A DNA stretch of 64,000 nucleotides, taken from Thunnus maccoyii. Taxonomy: Eukaryota > Chordata > Actinopteri > Scombriformes > Scombridae. The position numbers were made by a program, and so were the translations under genes. Positions 40,258-53,700 of the stretch are shown here, one piece after another; position 1 is the stretch's first letter, and each line of letters starts with the position of its first letter. The notes beneath the pieces were generated by a model. The model made no database searches. It saw only the letters and a program-made list of their open reading frames with translations, and was not told the origin of the DNA. The stretch is taken from contig NC_056548.1 in assembly GCF_910596095.1 (NCBI RefSeq), positions 16,206,651 to 16,270,650 on the forward strand, given 5' to 3'.

Positions 40258-41746
40258 CACTAACCTGACGGACAAACAGCCACGTCACTAATTCATGTCT
40301 ACAAAAAGACTATGTGAAAGAGTTTTTTTAACTTATGATTTTGTTGTTGGGTTACAGTTTTTGATGATTTGTTAAATATGTTGATACTGTATGGTAAATG
40401 AGTTATAAGACTGCGTTTACCGCCTCTGAAGCAGTCTGTGAGATTTTTCTTAGTTTGAACCATGATGTCAGGACCTGAAGACTTGGATGGATTACCAAAT
40501 ATCCCAGTTTTTATTCTTGGGTTTGTTAAAGTACATTAACAACAGTATTGTCTTAGTTTCTAGTAACTTCTATCTGGTGGAATAGCAAAACTACTGTTTC
40601 ATGATATGATTTGTGTTTCTGCCACCTAACATGCAGTGTTTGTAAAGTGCAAGTTAATGAAACTTGAAACAATATACTTTAATAAAGCCATTTAATGTTA
40701 GACAGCAACAAGAAGCATGAGAGACCCACATATATGGCATGGACCAACAGTATTAAACTGACTACTTATTAACACAGCAAACAAGTTTGACAACTCACGA
40801 ATGCTGCTAGGATGACGATGATCACACAGGTAAAATATGAGTTTTTGAGATCCCACTTATTTAAACTGGACTGTTTTGATTATGTCACACAGTAAAAGTA
40901 AAAACCAAAAACATGAATTCATTTCATAATAGAGAAAAATCTTTCATGATAAGAAGCTAACAAAAAGGTGAACAGATTTAATTTTGACAGTAAAAGTCAA
41001 AGCTGTGAAGCTGAACTGAGTAAATTAAAATTTCCCTGGTATATGTACAGTAACACACACTTACAGTAAAGTAATATAGTGAAATGTACTGGACTGCTAC
41101 ACAATTAAATGCATTTACCTCAAAGACTGATAGCTATTAAATGGAGATAACATTCAAACCACCTTAGGTTTAAACAATATGTTCATACTTCTGGACTAAA
41201 GACATCTTGTTAGGTACGAGTTCTACAACATACAAGTATGGGAGGAAAAATAAAATTGTTCAAATCCCATTAAAACTACTTTAAAAAGGCTTAATATATA
41301 TTGCTGGTAATATTTTTCTTTTTAAGAAAATATAAATTGTGCGACTGAAGCTTACAATACACTGCTGGCAGTAGCGCCAGGTTCTGTGGTGACCTGCTGG
41401 AAGAGGGTCATCTGTAGAGGCGCTGTGTGCTGACAGACTCCCCGGAAGAGAGAAAAAACAAAACAATAACAAACAATTGGACATCTTATGATGCCTGAAT
41501 CCCTTGCACCAAAACCCAGATGCTGCTATGGTGTTTGTCACGGTGGAATGCTGCGGAAATCACATGATGTGCGCAAACAGCAGCCAAACTATAATCAAAC
41601 TCATACAGATACATAAATAAGGGGCAGTAGGGTAGAGTTAGGTAAGGGGGATGAGGAGGGGGGGAGGCTTTGGAGAGGGAGTGACAGTGTGAGGGAAAAA
41701 CTGTAGTGTCCAGTCTAGTCCAGCAGTGAGCAGGATAAGCATTGAC
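40258..41746. other. Convergent 3' UTRs of htra2 and hif1a
   Basis: The htra2 3' UTR runs to about 40.70 kb (AATAAA at 40681-40686). The minus-strand 3' UTR of hif1a comes from the other side. I see no canonical minus-strand AATAAA, but an ATTAAA-type signal lies at 40977-40982. No other gene is visible. Confidence 0.6.
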
Positions 41747-44700
41747 TCAGTTGACATGGTCCAGAGCGCGCAGCAGCTCCTCCCCCTGCAGCAGGTACTG
41801 GCGACCCTGTAAGGGGGCGTTGACCTCGCAGTCGTAGCGGGTGAGCTGTGGCAGGGTGAAGGGGGAACTGGTGCCCTCTGACGTGCTGCCAAGCAGACGA
41901 CTCGCCAAATCTTAAAGAGAGAACAAGAAACATTAGACTTCTGATTCTTGTGATGTTAAGTGTCAGTATAAAGTATTTACAACACATCTAGTTTACTCAC
42001 CTGAAGGCAGCAGAAGTATGGTCCTGGTTGTGCCGGAGTCTGAGGCCTTCAGCTTTTTGCCCTGCTCCAGTTGCTCCTGCAAAGATCCCTGGAAAAAAAA
42101 AAAATCATCAAATACATAAACTCAAATTCACAGTCTGTAAATGTGAAGTCTGATCTGTGAATCAGGTGTGGATGCGGAGGTCTTACATTTCCAAATATCT
42201 CCCTTATGTCACCCAGTTTTCTTTTGCGCTGTGCATTCTGGGCTGCCAGAGTCCTGAGGGAGACTTCTTTGTCCAACTGTGGGGTCCTGCAGCACAGTAA
42301 TAATGATGCTTAGCAACCTCATAAAAGGCCATCTAAATATGTTTTATTACATAAACATGATGAAAACTTTACCTCTTAGCAATGATGGTGGCAAGATTAG
42401 GGGGGTTTACTGGTTCGGGTGGTGCTGGGGAAGAGGTCTGACTGCCTGGTGAGCTGAAGGGGGAGTTGGGATAGCTGGGGACTTCCTGTGCGACGTGGAG
42501 AGGAGAGCTTTCAAGGGATTTGACTGGTCCACAAGAAAGAGGCTCATCTGGGGTCAAACTGCGCAGCTGGAAGTCATCATCCATGGGGATGTAGGGTGCT
42601 AACATCTCCAGATCCAAGTCGTCTATTGCCTTGAAGTGAGGAAAAAAAGGTTTGATTATTCTGAATACAGACAGGTTTTCATTTATTAGATCAACTATGA
42701 TCTATTACAGTGATCTCTCTCTCCTGGAATTGTTACCTGTTTGGTGAAGGGTGTCTTGGGTTGTGTATCAATGGCAAACAGCTTCTCCACCAAGTCTAGT
42801 TTGAAATCTGAGCTCATATCCGACTCAATGGGGAAACAAAAGTCCAATGGGCTGTCAGGCTGAAGAGGAGAGACACAGGTCAGAACATATTATTAAATGC
42901 ACTAAGGGCTTGTTGTCTGTGCAGAAAAAAGCCAATAATGGATTTCAGTCAGTCTTACCTCTGAGGGGCTCTGGCTGGTTGATGTGGTGGACGGGGTTGG
43001 AGCAAAGCTCTCAGTTTTTGTGTCCTCAGAGGCGGTGGTGGTGACATGGAGAGGCTCACTGGGCGGCAGAGGGGAAAGAGGCAGAGCCAGCTTGTCACTG
43101 GTGGAGGGAAGCATTACATCGTTGTAGAGAGGGACATCCTTCAGCAGCTGGATCTCTGAATCTGTACCACAGGACAGAATGTGATTAGAGTGCTTTATCA
43201 CCCTGAATATAAACACTGAAGAGACATTTGTGAGTTTAATTGAGTGCACGAACCAGGGCAGCCAAAGTCCAGGGAGATGATTGTGTCTCCGGCGGCTGGG
43301 GCCAGCAGGGTAAGGGCCTCAGGCTCTTCCTTCAGCTGATCATACAGGCTAACCAACGGCTTGGCATCAGCCGCCTGGGTGAACAGCTTGACCACATCCA
43401 GCTCCGGGGCCTTCTCCTCCTCCTTCTGCAGGATCGGTGACATGTCTGGCTGGCTGATCTCGACCACAGCCTTCTCCTCTTCCTGCTGCTCCTCCTTCAC
43501 TGGCTTCACATCCTCGGTCTGCTCCAGAGACATGATCAGTTTCTCCTCCTGGATGCCACTGTAGAAGAAGAGAAACATGACACAGTTATGGTGCTGTACG
43601 ATTGCCCTCACTGCCATTTCTCTGAAAACAACTCAGTTAGAACTGGAGAGAACATCATCATTTTTATTTTCAGCATCATATACATGCAAATTCTTTAATA
43701 AAACAGTCTACTCTGAAAGTACTGACTCTCTAGTACCTGAGCACAAAGTTGACACAGACAACACACTGTGGCTGAGAGTTCTTGTTGTTGTAGATGACAG
43801 TGGCCTGGGTTTCCACCCACACAAAGCCTCCTCTCTTGGCTAACATCCGGTATTGGCCTGTGGTGACTTGGCCCTTTGCGAACACTAAGAGCAAAAAGAG
43901 ACAAAAAGGGGAAAAAATTAGAAAAAATTTGGTTTGGGACAAAATGACACAGCTGGAGTTCGTTCTAGACTTGCGAGACATTCCGAGTTTCAATTTACAG
44001 GAAGTCCCATGCACTCTTTGTGGTTATGCTTACAGTTGTGGTGAGTCTTGGTGAGATGGTCTGAGTCTAGAGCATGATAGTACTCATACACAGAACGATT
44101 CAGCAGGTCCTCTGGATCGTAACCCATCAGCTCAGTGATCCTGGAGAAGGAAAATAAAAAGGTGAATGTTTCCATCGACCCACGAAGGGAAGTTAGAGAT
44201 CAAGCTTCTGCAGTATCTACACTGACCACTAGGTGGCTCAGTATGACTATACTTTAACAGCCTCAGCAATAATAGTCAATGAAAAGTACAAAGTCAGATT
44301 AAGAAGCTGAATCTTGTTTGATCCGTGTTAAGCTTTTTAAGCACAGAACATTCACTCAGAAAGGCAAACTCACCTCTCGTCACAATATGTGAACTTCATG
44401 TCCATCGTGTGGCGGCTGAGAAAGGTCTTGGTGTCCAGAGGGACCTCAATGTTGGAGGGGTGTGGGATGGGGTCGCAGATCAAAACCAGGTAAGGGACAG
44501 GTGGCTCCTTGTGGCCGTTGGGAGTCTGCTCAGTGTGGCTGTCATATAAGCGCACATGACCTGAGCAGTGGAGCACCTGGAGCGAGAAAACGAGATCAGG
44601 AGGGTCATAACACTTTATGACTTCCAGACTGCAATGATGATTAATGATCTCCTAATGCAGCAGACAGATGATTATTAGACTAATAAATACATTTGTTCAG

Positions 44701-47700
44701 ACGTTCAAATAATATAATGACTCCGTGTTTTGGGCATGGGGGTCACTTTTGTGTCATTTACACAACAGCTGCATTTAGTGCTGCAGCATTAGTTGCATAA
44801 TTGTGTAATAATTACAGATTCTTCTGTATAAGCAAAATCAGTTAGTGTTTTCCTTGTTCATTTGTACTTTCGCAACATTAGAGTAACGTCAAACTGAGGT
44901 TAAATTTCACATCATTTGACAATATGAGTGTCAAGCAGTTAAGTCCTTTGAGTTCGTAATTAAGGCTTGCAAATATGTTAGGGTTCTTTCAATCCATAAT
45001 GTTATAATAAATCTGCAATGCTTGAAGTTCATCATTATTAGATTTCTCCTTTACCTGCTTACTCAAATGCTTTTGGTCTTTTTGATAGGACTGATGCTTG
45101 ATCCATAACAGACTGGCAATGGCTACATCTAATGTAGGTTTTCTATGTGTATATACATCAATTATTACACTGATGACTTAATCGATATTAAGACTGATTT
45201 ACAGCATAATGGTGCATTTCCTTTGTACATTAGGTTATTAGATTACTACCAATAAAGACATTTGCTATAATGCAGTTTGTACATTCTAGTTTGTGGATGC
45301 AAACTGCAATTCTTAAGTCTCACATTATCATTATGACAAATGCTGAACTTATTTTACATTAAGTAGATCTTCACCAGTCAGCACTTAGAAAAAAATCCTG
45401 ACTAAAATGATTCCAGCTGCTTACTTGCAGTATTGTGGGCTGAGGGTGTTGGAGAACAATTAAAAAACCCATTAACTGTCATTAAAGAGCATCCTGATGG
45501 CCTCATAACTGTAATGAGATTCAACATGCCATACAATATTGCAGGGAGCCATTCATATAATATTTAGAAAGTTATAAGAATAATCAAGAAGATATTTCAC
45601 ATTTTCAACACAGGCCTTTTAAAAATGTTTTTAGAAATAATTGCCCTCACTAGCAGCTCTAGTGTTGACAAACCTTCTTGCGCATGATGACTAATATTAG
45701 TAGTAAAAGTAGTAATCTATTATGTCGGGTTCATTTCCTCCATGTTTCCACTAACACCCACCTTCCATGTAGCCGACTTGACATTGACAGTGCGGCCTCT
45801 GCTTGTGAGAGTGCACTTCATTCGGAGGAAGAAGCTGCGCTCTGTGTTTTGTTCCTTGGTCTTTTTGGAGCCTGAAATCACACAAGCAGGGGGAGAAGCA
45901 GTTTAAACCAGCGTCTTCTGTTGTTCTGTCATTTCTGTGTTGACTATTAGCTTTTTTCGTGTGTGGTTTTTGTGGGTTTTAGTGTGACGTTCTGTTTCCC
46001 CAGCAGCTCCGTCAAATTGTAACACAGCTACAATGTTTGAGGTTGAATATAACCGGTGGCCAAAAGTTCACATTTGCATGCAGAGAAAAGATTAAGTTGT
46101 AAAACCTTTGCACTACGATGAGCTGCAGCAAGTTGAATAAAGGAAGTGGCATTACCAGCCGTTATGGCTGAGATAATATCAGCGTCTACTAAAGTGCAAT
46201 TCCTGGCAAAAAAAGCCACGTTGCCCTCCAATTAGTGTTATGAAGTACATTTCAGAGGCAAGCACCAGAGTTTTAGCTAAATGAAAACAAATTCTGTCCA
46301 CTGACTCAAAACAAAAACTGTGTTGTTCAAACGAAGCAGGAAATGTGCCAGTGATGTAGCGTACTCTTCCAGTAAAGCAGAGTGAAGGGTCACTGAAGTT
46401 CACACACTGGCCAAAGTACTGCGACCTCAGTGGGGACAATGATAACTTGTTCTGACAGCCTCCTAGTCTGTATTTGCCAGCTCAGAGTGAACTGGGCTCC
46501 CTGCTGACTGGAGCACTGGCAGACCTAACAGAGCGCTTGTGTGTGGCCGTCTCTCCATTAGAAACGTCCTATGATGCGACACTGCTCACTTTTGCTGTCT
46601 CTCACCTGTTCTGTGAACCAGCATCTCCCTCAGCTCCTCCTGGTCACAGGGATGTGTGAAGTCGAACACACTGTGTCCAGTCAGGTCAAACTGTGACAGA
46701 GTAAGAACAGTCCTTTCAACATTTATATGTACATGGAACAGCCATAGTGAACATTGTGTGAAGGTTTCCAACCTTTTCCCATCAAAAGCTTAATGTATCT
46801 GTTGCATAACACTGGAAAACAATCATTTCTTAGCCTTAAATTTTCTGTTTCAGGCTCCTTTCCTCACCAATCTTATGCTCTTTCATCATTTTTGAGATGC
46901 AAGTCAAATCATACAAACCTGTGCCAGCCCCAGGCACTTGTTGACATTCTCAGAGAGATAGATCATATCTCCGTCTTCAGACAGCACCATGAGAAAGCCT
47001 TCCAGAGCCTTTAGGTAGGAGCTGTTTAGTTGGATATCCAGCTCCGTTTCCTCTTCTGCCACTGGCTCATCTGGAGAAGATAACAGCGAAGGGGGGGGGG
47101 GGGGGGGGGGGGGGGCAATGGGAATGAGAGAGATAAAAGGAGGGTAGGGAAAGCGAAGCAAAGCATGAATTAAAGAAGCAGTCAAGACTCTATAAATCAG
47201 GCACAGTGCATTTATAGTGTCTGTTGCCTGAAGTACACGGTTGCGGGGCAGGACGCTGCAGTACAAAGAAAACACATTGTACCAACAGTTGTATCTGCAA
47301 AGGAATCTATATCTGCAGGTGTCTGAGTCAATTTCTTAGAACAGCTGACTCAGTGTCTATCACTGATTTCCTCTGCATGTAAAACTGTATTCTCTATTTT
47401 ACTAACTCTCAATAGGGTGTCCTTTCTTTCCTCCAATAGATCCTTTAGATTTTTTAACTGTGGCTCCCTACAGCGCTAAAAAGGTATATATAATAAAAAA
47501 TTAAATACAACAATTTGCACAATTCAGTTGACATTTGGGACTAAACTGAAGAAATACAGATGCGCCTACACCCCAAAGCTCGTCCACTGTGTCTACAACA
47601 ATTACAGATACTAACCAGTGCTAAGAAGTTTTCTCATGCGCAGGTAGCTGATGATGAGTCTCATGATGGAGGCCTTGTCCAGACTGGAGCTGACACTGTG

Positions 47701-50700
47701 GGGCAGTGGCAGCTCCTGGGCCAGCTCGTAGAACACCTCCGACTCCTTCCCGCGCCGGCATCGTGCAGCATCCCTTGACTTCTCCTTCCTCCGCTCCGAA
47801 CTCACTCTGCGGGAGACAGGTGGTGGGTCAGTTTGGTCACAGTTTGGTTCTGAACCTACTATGTACAGTACGAGAGGTGACATCCCTCCTTCCTGACCGA
47901 GTGTGTGCACAGAGACTGGTCAGCCACTGGGGGAAGGATGCAGCTGGAGTCTGCAACAGCCAAGCTACCGTCTGAACCCCCGTCAAACTCATTTACATAC
48001 ATGGCTATCTGCGATCGTCTTATTGGCTGTTGACCAATGAAAGTGGAGTAGACCCCCTTGGTGATTGGCTGGGGCGAGACAGGCATGGATTCTCCTGCTT
48101 GACTCTTGGTGCGCAGCCAAGCTACAGTGCGACACCAATCATTCAGACATTTACGAGCCTGGCTCAACAGATCTGAGGGGAGGAGAACGATAATATTGGC
48201 ACACAACACAGAGCACATACAAACAGAGAGAGAGTGATACCTTCAACTACCAACACACACAACGTCATATTTTCTACTATTTTACATTAGTATCCCTCAT
48301 AACTAGTTACTGCTCATACAAGCTCCATTTTAGATCAAGCATTTATCCAGGCATTTATCCCAGATCTGGCTAATGGACTCTCACCACACTGTAAACAAGA
48401 CCGTAAGACCTGGCAGTAGTTTAGACTGACAAAGTGCTACTGACTTTAAAGGGACACAATAAGATTATTCTCTAGATTTTATGTCTCTTCTCACAATGGA
48501 AAAAGAAACCCTGTCTTTTAAACTAAGCACCAATGAGTTTTTATTTGCATTGTAAACTGGCTAAATCTTCAACATTAATGCATTAGTCTGCCTGTTTGTG
48601 AACCTGAATGTTGCTGAATTTCTACCATAACTCTCCTCACAACCACTATCTCATTACCTCAAATGCATTTAGATCACCGTGGAGCGGCATCACGGCAAAA
48701 TGGATGACAGTTTAAAAGCCCTTGGCTCCGAAATGTACACCTAATTGAAATCGATTTGTTATGCACTTGCAGTATTGACCAAGGCCATATTGTTATTTGA
48801 AGCTCTCTGACAAAAATATGGACCACCTAACTAAAATTAGCCTACTGTGTATCAAACCACCTGGCAGGGTGGCAAGATAGGTTTCTTTTGGGTTTAGACC
48901 AAACTTTCCCATGGAATACAGATGTTTATACAAATTATATAATTACTCCTCCGGGGTATAAAGATCTAAATAAGTCTGAGCATGCCCTTTGTCTCTCAGG
49001 AAGGCAAAGACCTGGCACAGACCTAAGCCTCAGATAATTACTTGCAAGTCTGTAAACAAATGAGGGTTTCTTGCACCGACAAATAGCACAGGTGTCTCCC
49101 AACATGGTTGCACACAGTACAAAGAATGCATTAGGGGGTTGTGTCCAGATTGTGCAGAAAACAAACAGGAAAACTCAAATAGAAACCACTTGCTGGACGA
49201 TGGCCCTATTTTTCATAGCAGACATTTTGAGGTCTGGTGTCAGGTATCACCGATACACATTAACAATGACTCTATTCTATTCAAGTGTCCCTGTAAGACA
49301 GTGCGATAGCCTGCACAGCACCACAACCTTGAAACTGAAGCAGCTAAATTGAATTCATAATTTTATTATTTACACCTGTGGTTTTCTCACTGTGACAACT
49401 CGACACACACCTATTTGATGAAAAACGCCTGCAGACACGAATTAAGTGCGACTGAGATTTTTGGAGGTGTGCTCATCAGCTCTTTCTCTCAAAGATGTTT
49501 ATGTGTACTGTAATATAAACATGCTTTGACCCAGACTGTATTTACAGCTACAGGCACAAACATACATTCATCCACATGTTTTCACATTCGTCAATACCAC
49601 TGACAAATATTTACAATATATTCTGTCAACCCCACAGGACAACCCCGCAGAATATCTGGACACCATGTAAGGTGATCACAGTGTTATGCAACCAGTTCTG
49701 TATTGCATCAACAAATTTCCCTCTCTCTAAGTCTGACTTTTGGCTCCTACCGTAACAACAATCATCAACAGGCTCTGCTGCTGAGTAAAATCCATTCATG
49801 TAAACGTCAATTCGTTTGTCAAATTATCACAAGCCATTGTAAACAAGGCACACAAATAGGTAATGTCCTCTCCCTGAACTAAGCCCCCAACTAAGCCTCT
49901 GTTGATCTAATGACAGATAAACTCTGTGCATTGTCCTACAGTGTTTGCTTCCGTACATGGTGTTACAGACTGTTGCCATTGCGCACTGTAAACACACTAG
50001 GATGCTAGATGATTGATAAGTACTAGCCATGCACAAACTGTATCCAAATCCTGTTCAAATGAAGTTTAGCTGTAGTATTCCCCTACGACACCACCGCTGA
50101 ATACAGAGGTACAATACAAAGAAAGACATTTACCTAAACCCACATTCAACATGACAAGCAGCACAATGTTTCAGCCACTGTATGCATTGCTACGATACCA
50201 ACGCTCTATAAACACCCCTGAGAAAAGGAGATGTAGTAAACTTATGTAAACTTGTAAAATCAAAACATCAAAATGGCAGTAGATCATGTCGAAAGCATAA
50301 CCTGCTATTACTGAAGAAGTGTACAGCCCTGCAACTCAGGTGTCTGTCTAAAACAAATCCTTGTTGAGTAAAATTTCAGCTTTTTGTGCCTCCAACTTGA
50401 ACAAACTGCTTTTATTCCTTAACATGAAACATGCAATGAAAACCAAAGCGTTCCCTTGATGTTAAAACAAAGGCGAGTAGAGAGGCCACCGTTACATAAC
50501 GTGATTAATGCACATGGTCATGCATGCCCAGCAGTCCTCTGCTTGACAAGCTTCACTGCAAACACAATCACATTTATCACTTTAATTATACTCCTTTTGT
50601 TTTCTAATAAGAACGAGTACCATTATATAAAACAACATTTGTTGGAGTCGTTTACAGATGTGAAAAAGTGGACATACAAGAGATTAGTGGAAAAATAAAC

Positions 50701-53700
50701 CAGTTTACAATGATCATTTATCATTATGGCCAGCAGTACACGGGTTGCTTGTGTATTTTGTTACTAGAGGCTGACCTATTTAAACTAGAGAAATATCCTC
50801 ACTATCTGTCAGTCCTGTTTAGTTTGACAGCAAACATGGTCTTATCTATTATATAATTCAGTTCAGGGAAACACCATAACTAAAACCTCCCTGCAAAAAA
50901 AGAGAGAAAAGCAAAGTAATACTGAAAATATATTTAACATAACAGGCAAATGAAGCCAGAGCTCCACATTAACATTTTGAGGCACTTGTAAGACATTTCT
51001 TCTTTCACTTATCCAGGCATAAATGTCACTTGCCCCAGTAAACATAATGCTCTAACTTCCGTTTTACTGGACTTTAATGCTGTCGCCATCCGGGATGTGA
51101 AATATCAGATTTCCACATAATTAGAAAAATAACAAGTGTGCTGGTATTAGTTCAGTTTTTTACAAAAAGAGTGCAACACACAGCATTTTTCCTGCCTGGC
51201 TGCAGAAGAGTTAACCATAGCGTCTGGTTCAAAAGTAGTTTCGTTTCTTTATTATATCATTCACATTTACATTGACCGAGGTTAAACATGGAACATAGAT
51301 ATGATAATATTACAATAAGGTTTCCTATGACCTAGGCCCAAAAAATGTAAATGTAATTATTTACTGGTCAAAGCAAATTATGTAAAATGTGTGTTTACAG
51401 TACTTACTGACTGTCAGGTTTTGAAAGGGAATGGACTGTGTACAGTTTAGACAAATAGTCTAAACTGTACACATATTGCACTTGTTACGTTCATGGCTAC
51501 ACTGCAGCTAACTATATACTCTCTGGTCCATCCGCCAGCCTCATGGTCACACGTCCACTCTCTCTCAACCGCACACAACCTACGCACTGAGCTATCCCAG
51601 TCTGAGTTGGACGTATCGTGGGGGAAATGTGCATCCGTTTCAAGTCGGCATTCTGAATGTATTCATTTAACTTAATAGCAGAGTAACGAGAGGCACATAA
51701 CGTGAAAACACACATTATTTGTTTGTTTATGACTTTTAACTTGTCCAGTGGGGCAAGTAAATTTCTCTTCCAGTTGTCCCACAAAAAGTCCACTTGTCCC
51801 AGACAAGCAGACAAGTCCTAATGTCGAGCCCTTGTCTGTACTGTAATGGATGAGCAAATGAATATTATGACCTATTTTGGTCGCTGATCGCCAGTCGCCA
51901 TGCCTGTTCAATACTGAATGAGTTAGAGAAAACCCAGACATATTGCGCAGCTAGAACCAAATAAAAAAGGACATGGTGAAGCCCATGATGCCGCTGTACG
52001 TCTTTCACTGCCATTCCTCTGAGGAGAACTGTGGGAGAGTACAAAGCTCTCGTAAAGTGTGCACCAATGCCAAGCAGGGGGTCCTCCCCCGCTGCAACAT
52101 ATGCCTGTGTGATAGCTTCACACAGCCAGTGGGCCAAACGCTGTGGTTTTCCCTGAGAATGCTCTCTGTAATGCACAAACAGCTGCTGTGTCTGTCTGAG
52201 GCCTGCTGTGCATGCCACATAATGGAACAACGTGCGCACTGGACAGAGGCAATATGATGTTTCTTCCATCTCATTCCTGTGAGGAGGGGAAAAAATCCTT
52301 CCAAGGAAATAACTCCCTTGCTCTGAAAGAGCTAGTTAATGACTTTGGGCATGAACGCAGGATTCTGCCTCAGAGTGGCTGAGCTCCCCTCATCTCTGAT
52401 AATGACACAAGACAGAGACTGAGAGCACACACAGATCGCTTACTCTTTTTGCCAAAGTCAGGGCTAAGAGATGTGCTGGGACATTAGTTTTACAGAGACT
52501 TGCATAAGTGGTTCAAAAGAGGGTTTCTCCAGAGCACGTAAAACCAGGGGTAATTCCTACTGTGGTGCCAAGGAGTGCATAACAGGTCGCCGTCTTCAGA
52601 CTCCTTTTAAGTGCTTTATCAGCGGATGCGCAAAGAAAGATCTCTCTCCATAGCCTTTATGACAGGAGAATATGTTTTAACCGATTTAGATAGAGCCAGC
52701 TGGAGGGAAATTAACACATGAGATAGAGGGCACATAGTGGGATCTGTGCCCCTCTCCATACACCAGCACTAAAAAAGTAAACCATTACGTTTTGTAAGAG
52801 TCCATTGCAGGGTCTTTGCACCCTGAATAGTGCGAACTTCTTCAGGAGGCAAACATAACCTTTCCAAGCGCTGACGTTCAGGAGCCAAACCCACAATCCA
52901 CTATCACTGGTAAGTGTCGAGCTGAGAGAGTGCATCTCTGCACCAAGGAAGTTGCCATGGTTTCCCCAACAGAAGCTATATCATTCATAGACATATATAC
53001 ATCTATATGTCTATGGTATCATTGTCGGAAACTACAACGCACTTGTGTGTTCTGGAGCCACCGGAATATCTGCTAAACCCTCTTCCTGAATACACGCTAA
53101 AAGGCGAGGAATCAGGAAAACTGAGGGAAAAGTGTAAAGGAGAGCTCTGGGCTACAGTCGGTGGGAGAAGGAATCCACTCCCCGTAGAGGAACGTCCCAT
53201 GCACTTATGGAGAACCACAGTGCACTCTGTGCATTTTCTTGTGAGGTGAACCAATCCACTTCTGCTCTTCTGATCTTGTCCCACAACATTTGAATAAGTG
53301 TGGGATTTAGCCTTCATTTTGAGAGGGACCTCCGCGCAACATCAGATCTGAGATATAAACCACTCTGATGTAAGTACATATCGCCGGGAGGTCACTTCCG
53401 TCCGAAACAAACAATACATGGGTCAATACGTCAAGAGTATTGACCCATAAGACTGGTAAAAACTGGTATTTTGGGTAGTGGCAATTTCTCAATTGTCAAA
53501 ACTACTGGATTTCTGGTCGCTGCTACTGGAGTGTGTCACCAGTTATAATTACAACAGGTTACTTATATGAATATAAGAGAAGCAAAGTCATGTTTCTGTT
53601 TATCTCAAAACGCAGTATACCAGCCTTTGTGTTTAAGGCTTTCAACTACAGTGGTGCCATAAAGTCTAAGATTACAGTGTGTAATAATAATTTATGATTC

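Noticed and set aside
47859-48218. Open minus-strand frame of 120 codons as a separate gene in hif1a intron 1
   Set aside because: No recognisable domain and it ends in a stop before exon 2 in its own frame. Treated as part of the candidate promoter region instead.
53003-53317. Open frames on both strands in hif1a intron 1
   Set aside because: No domain, no splice-phase partner, and they overlap the hairpin region; likely chance.
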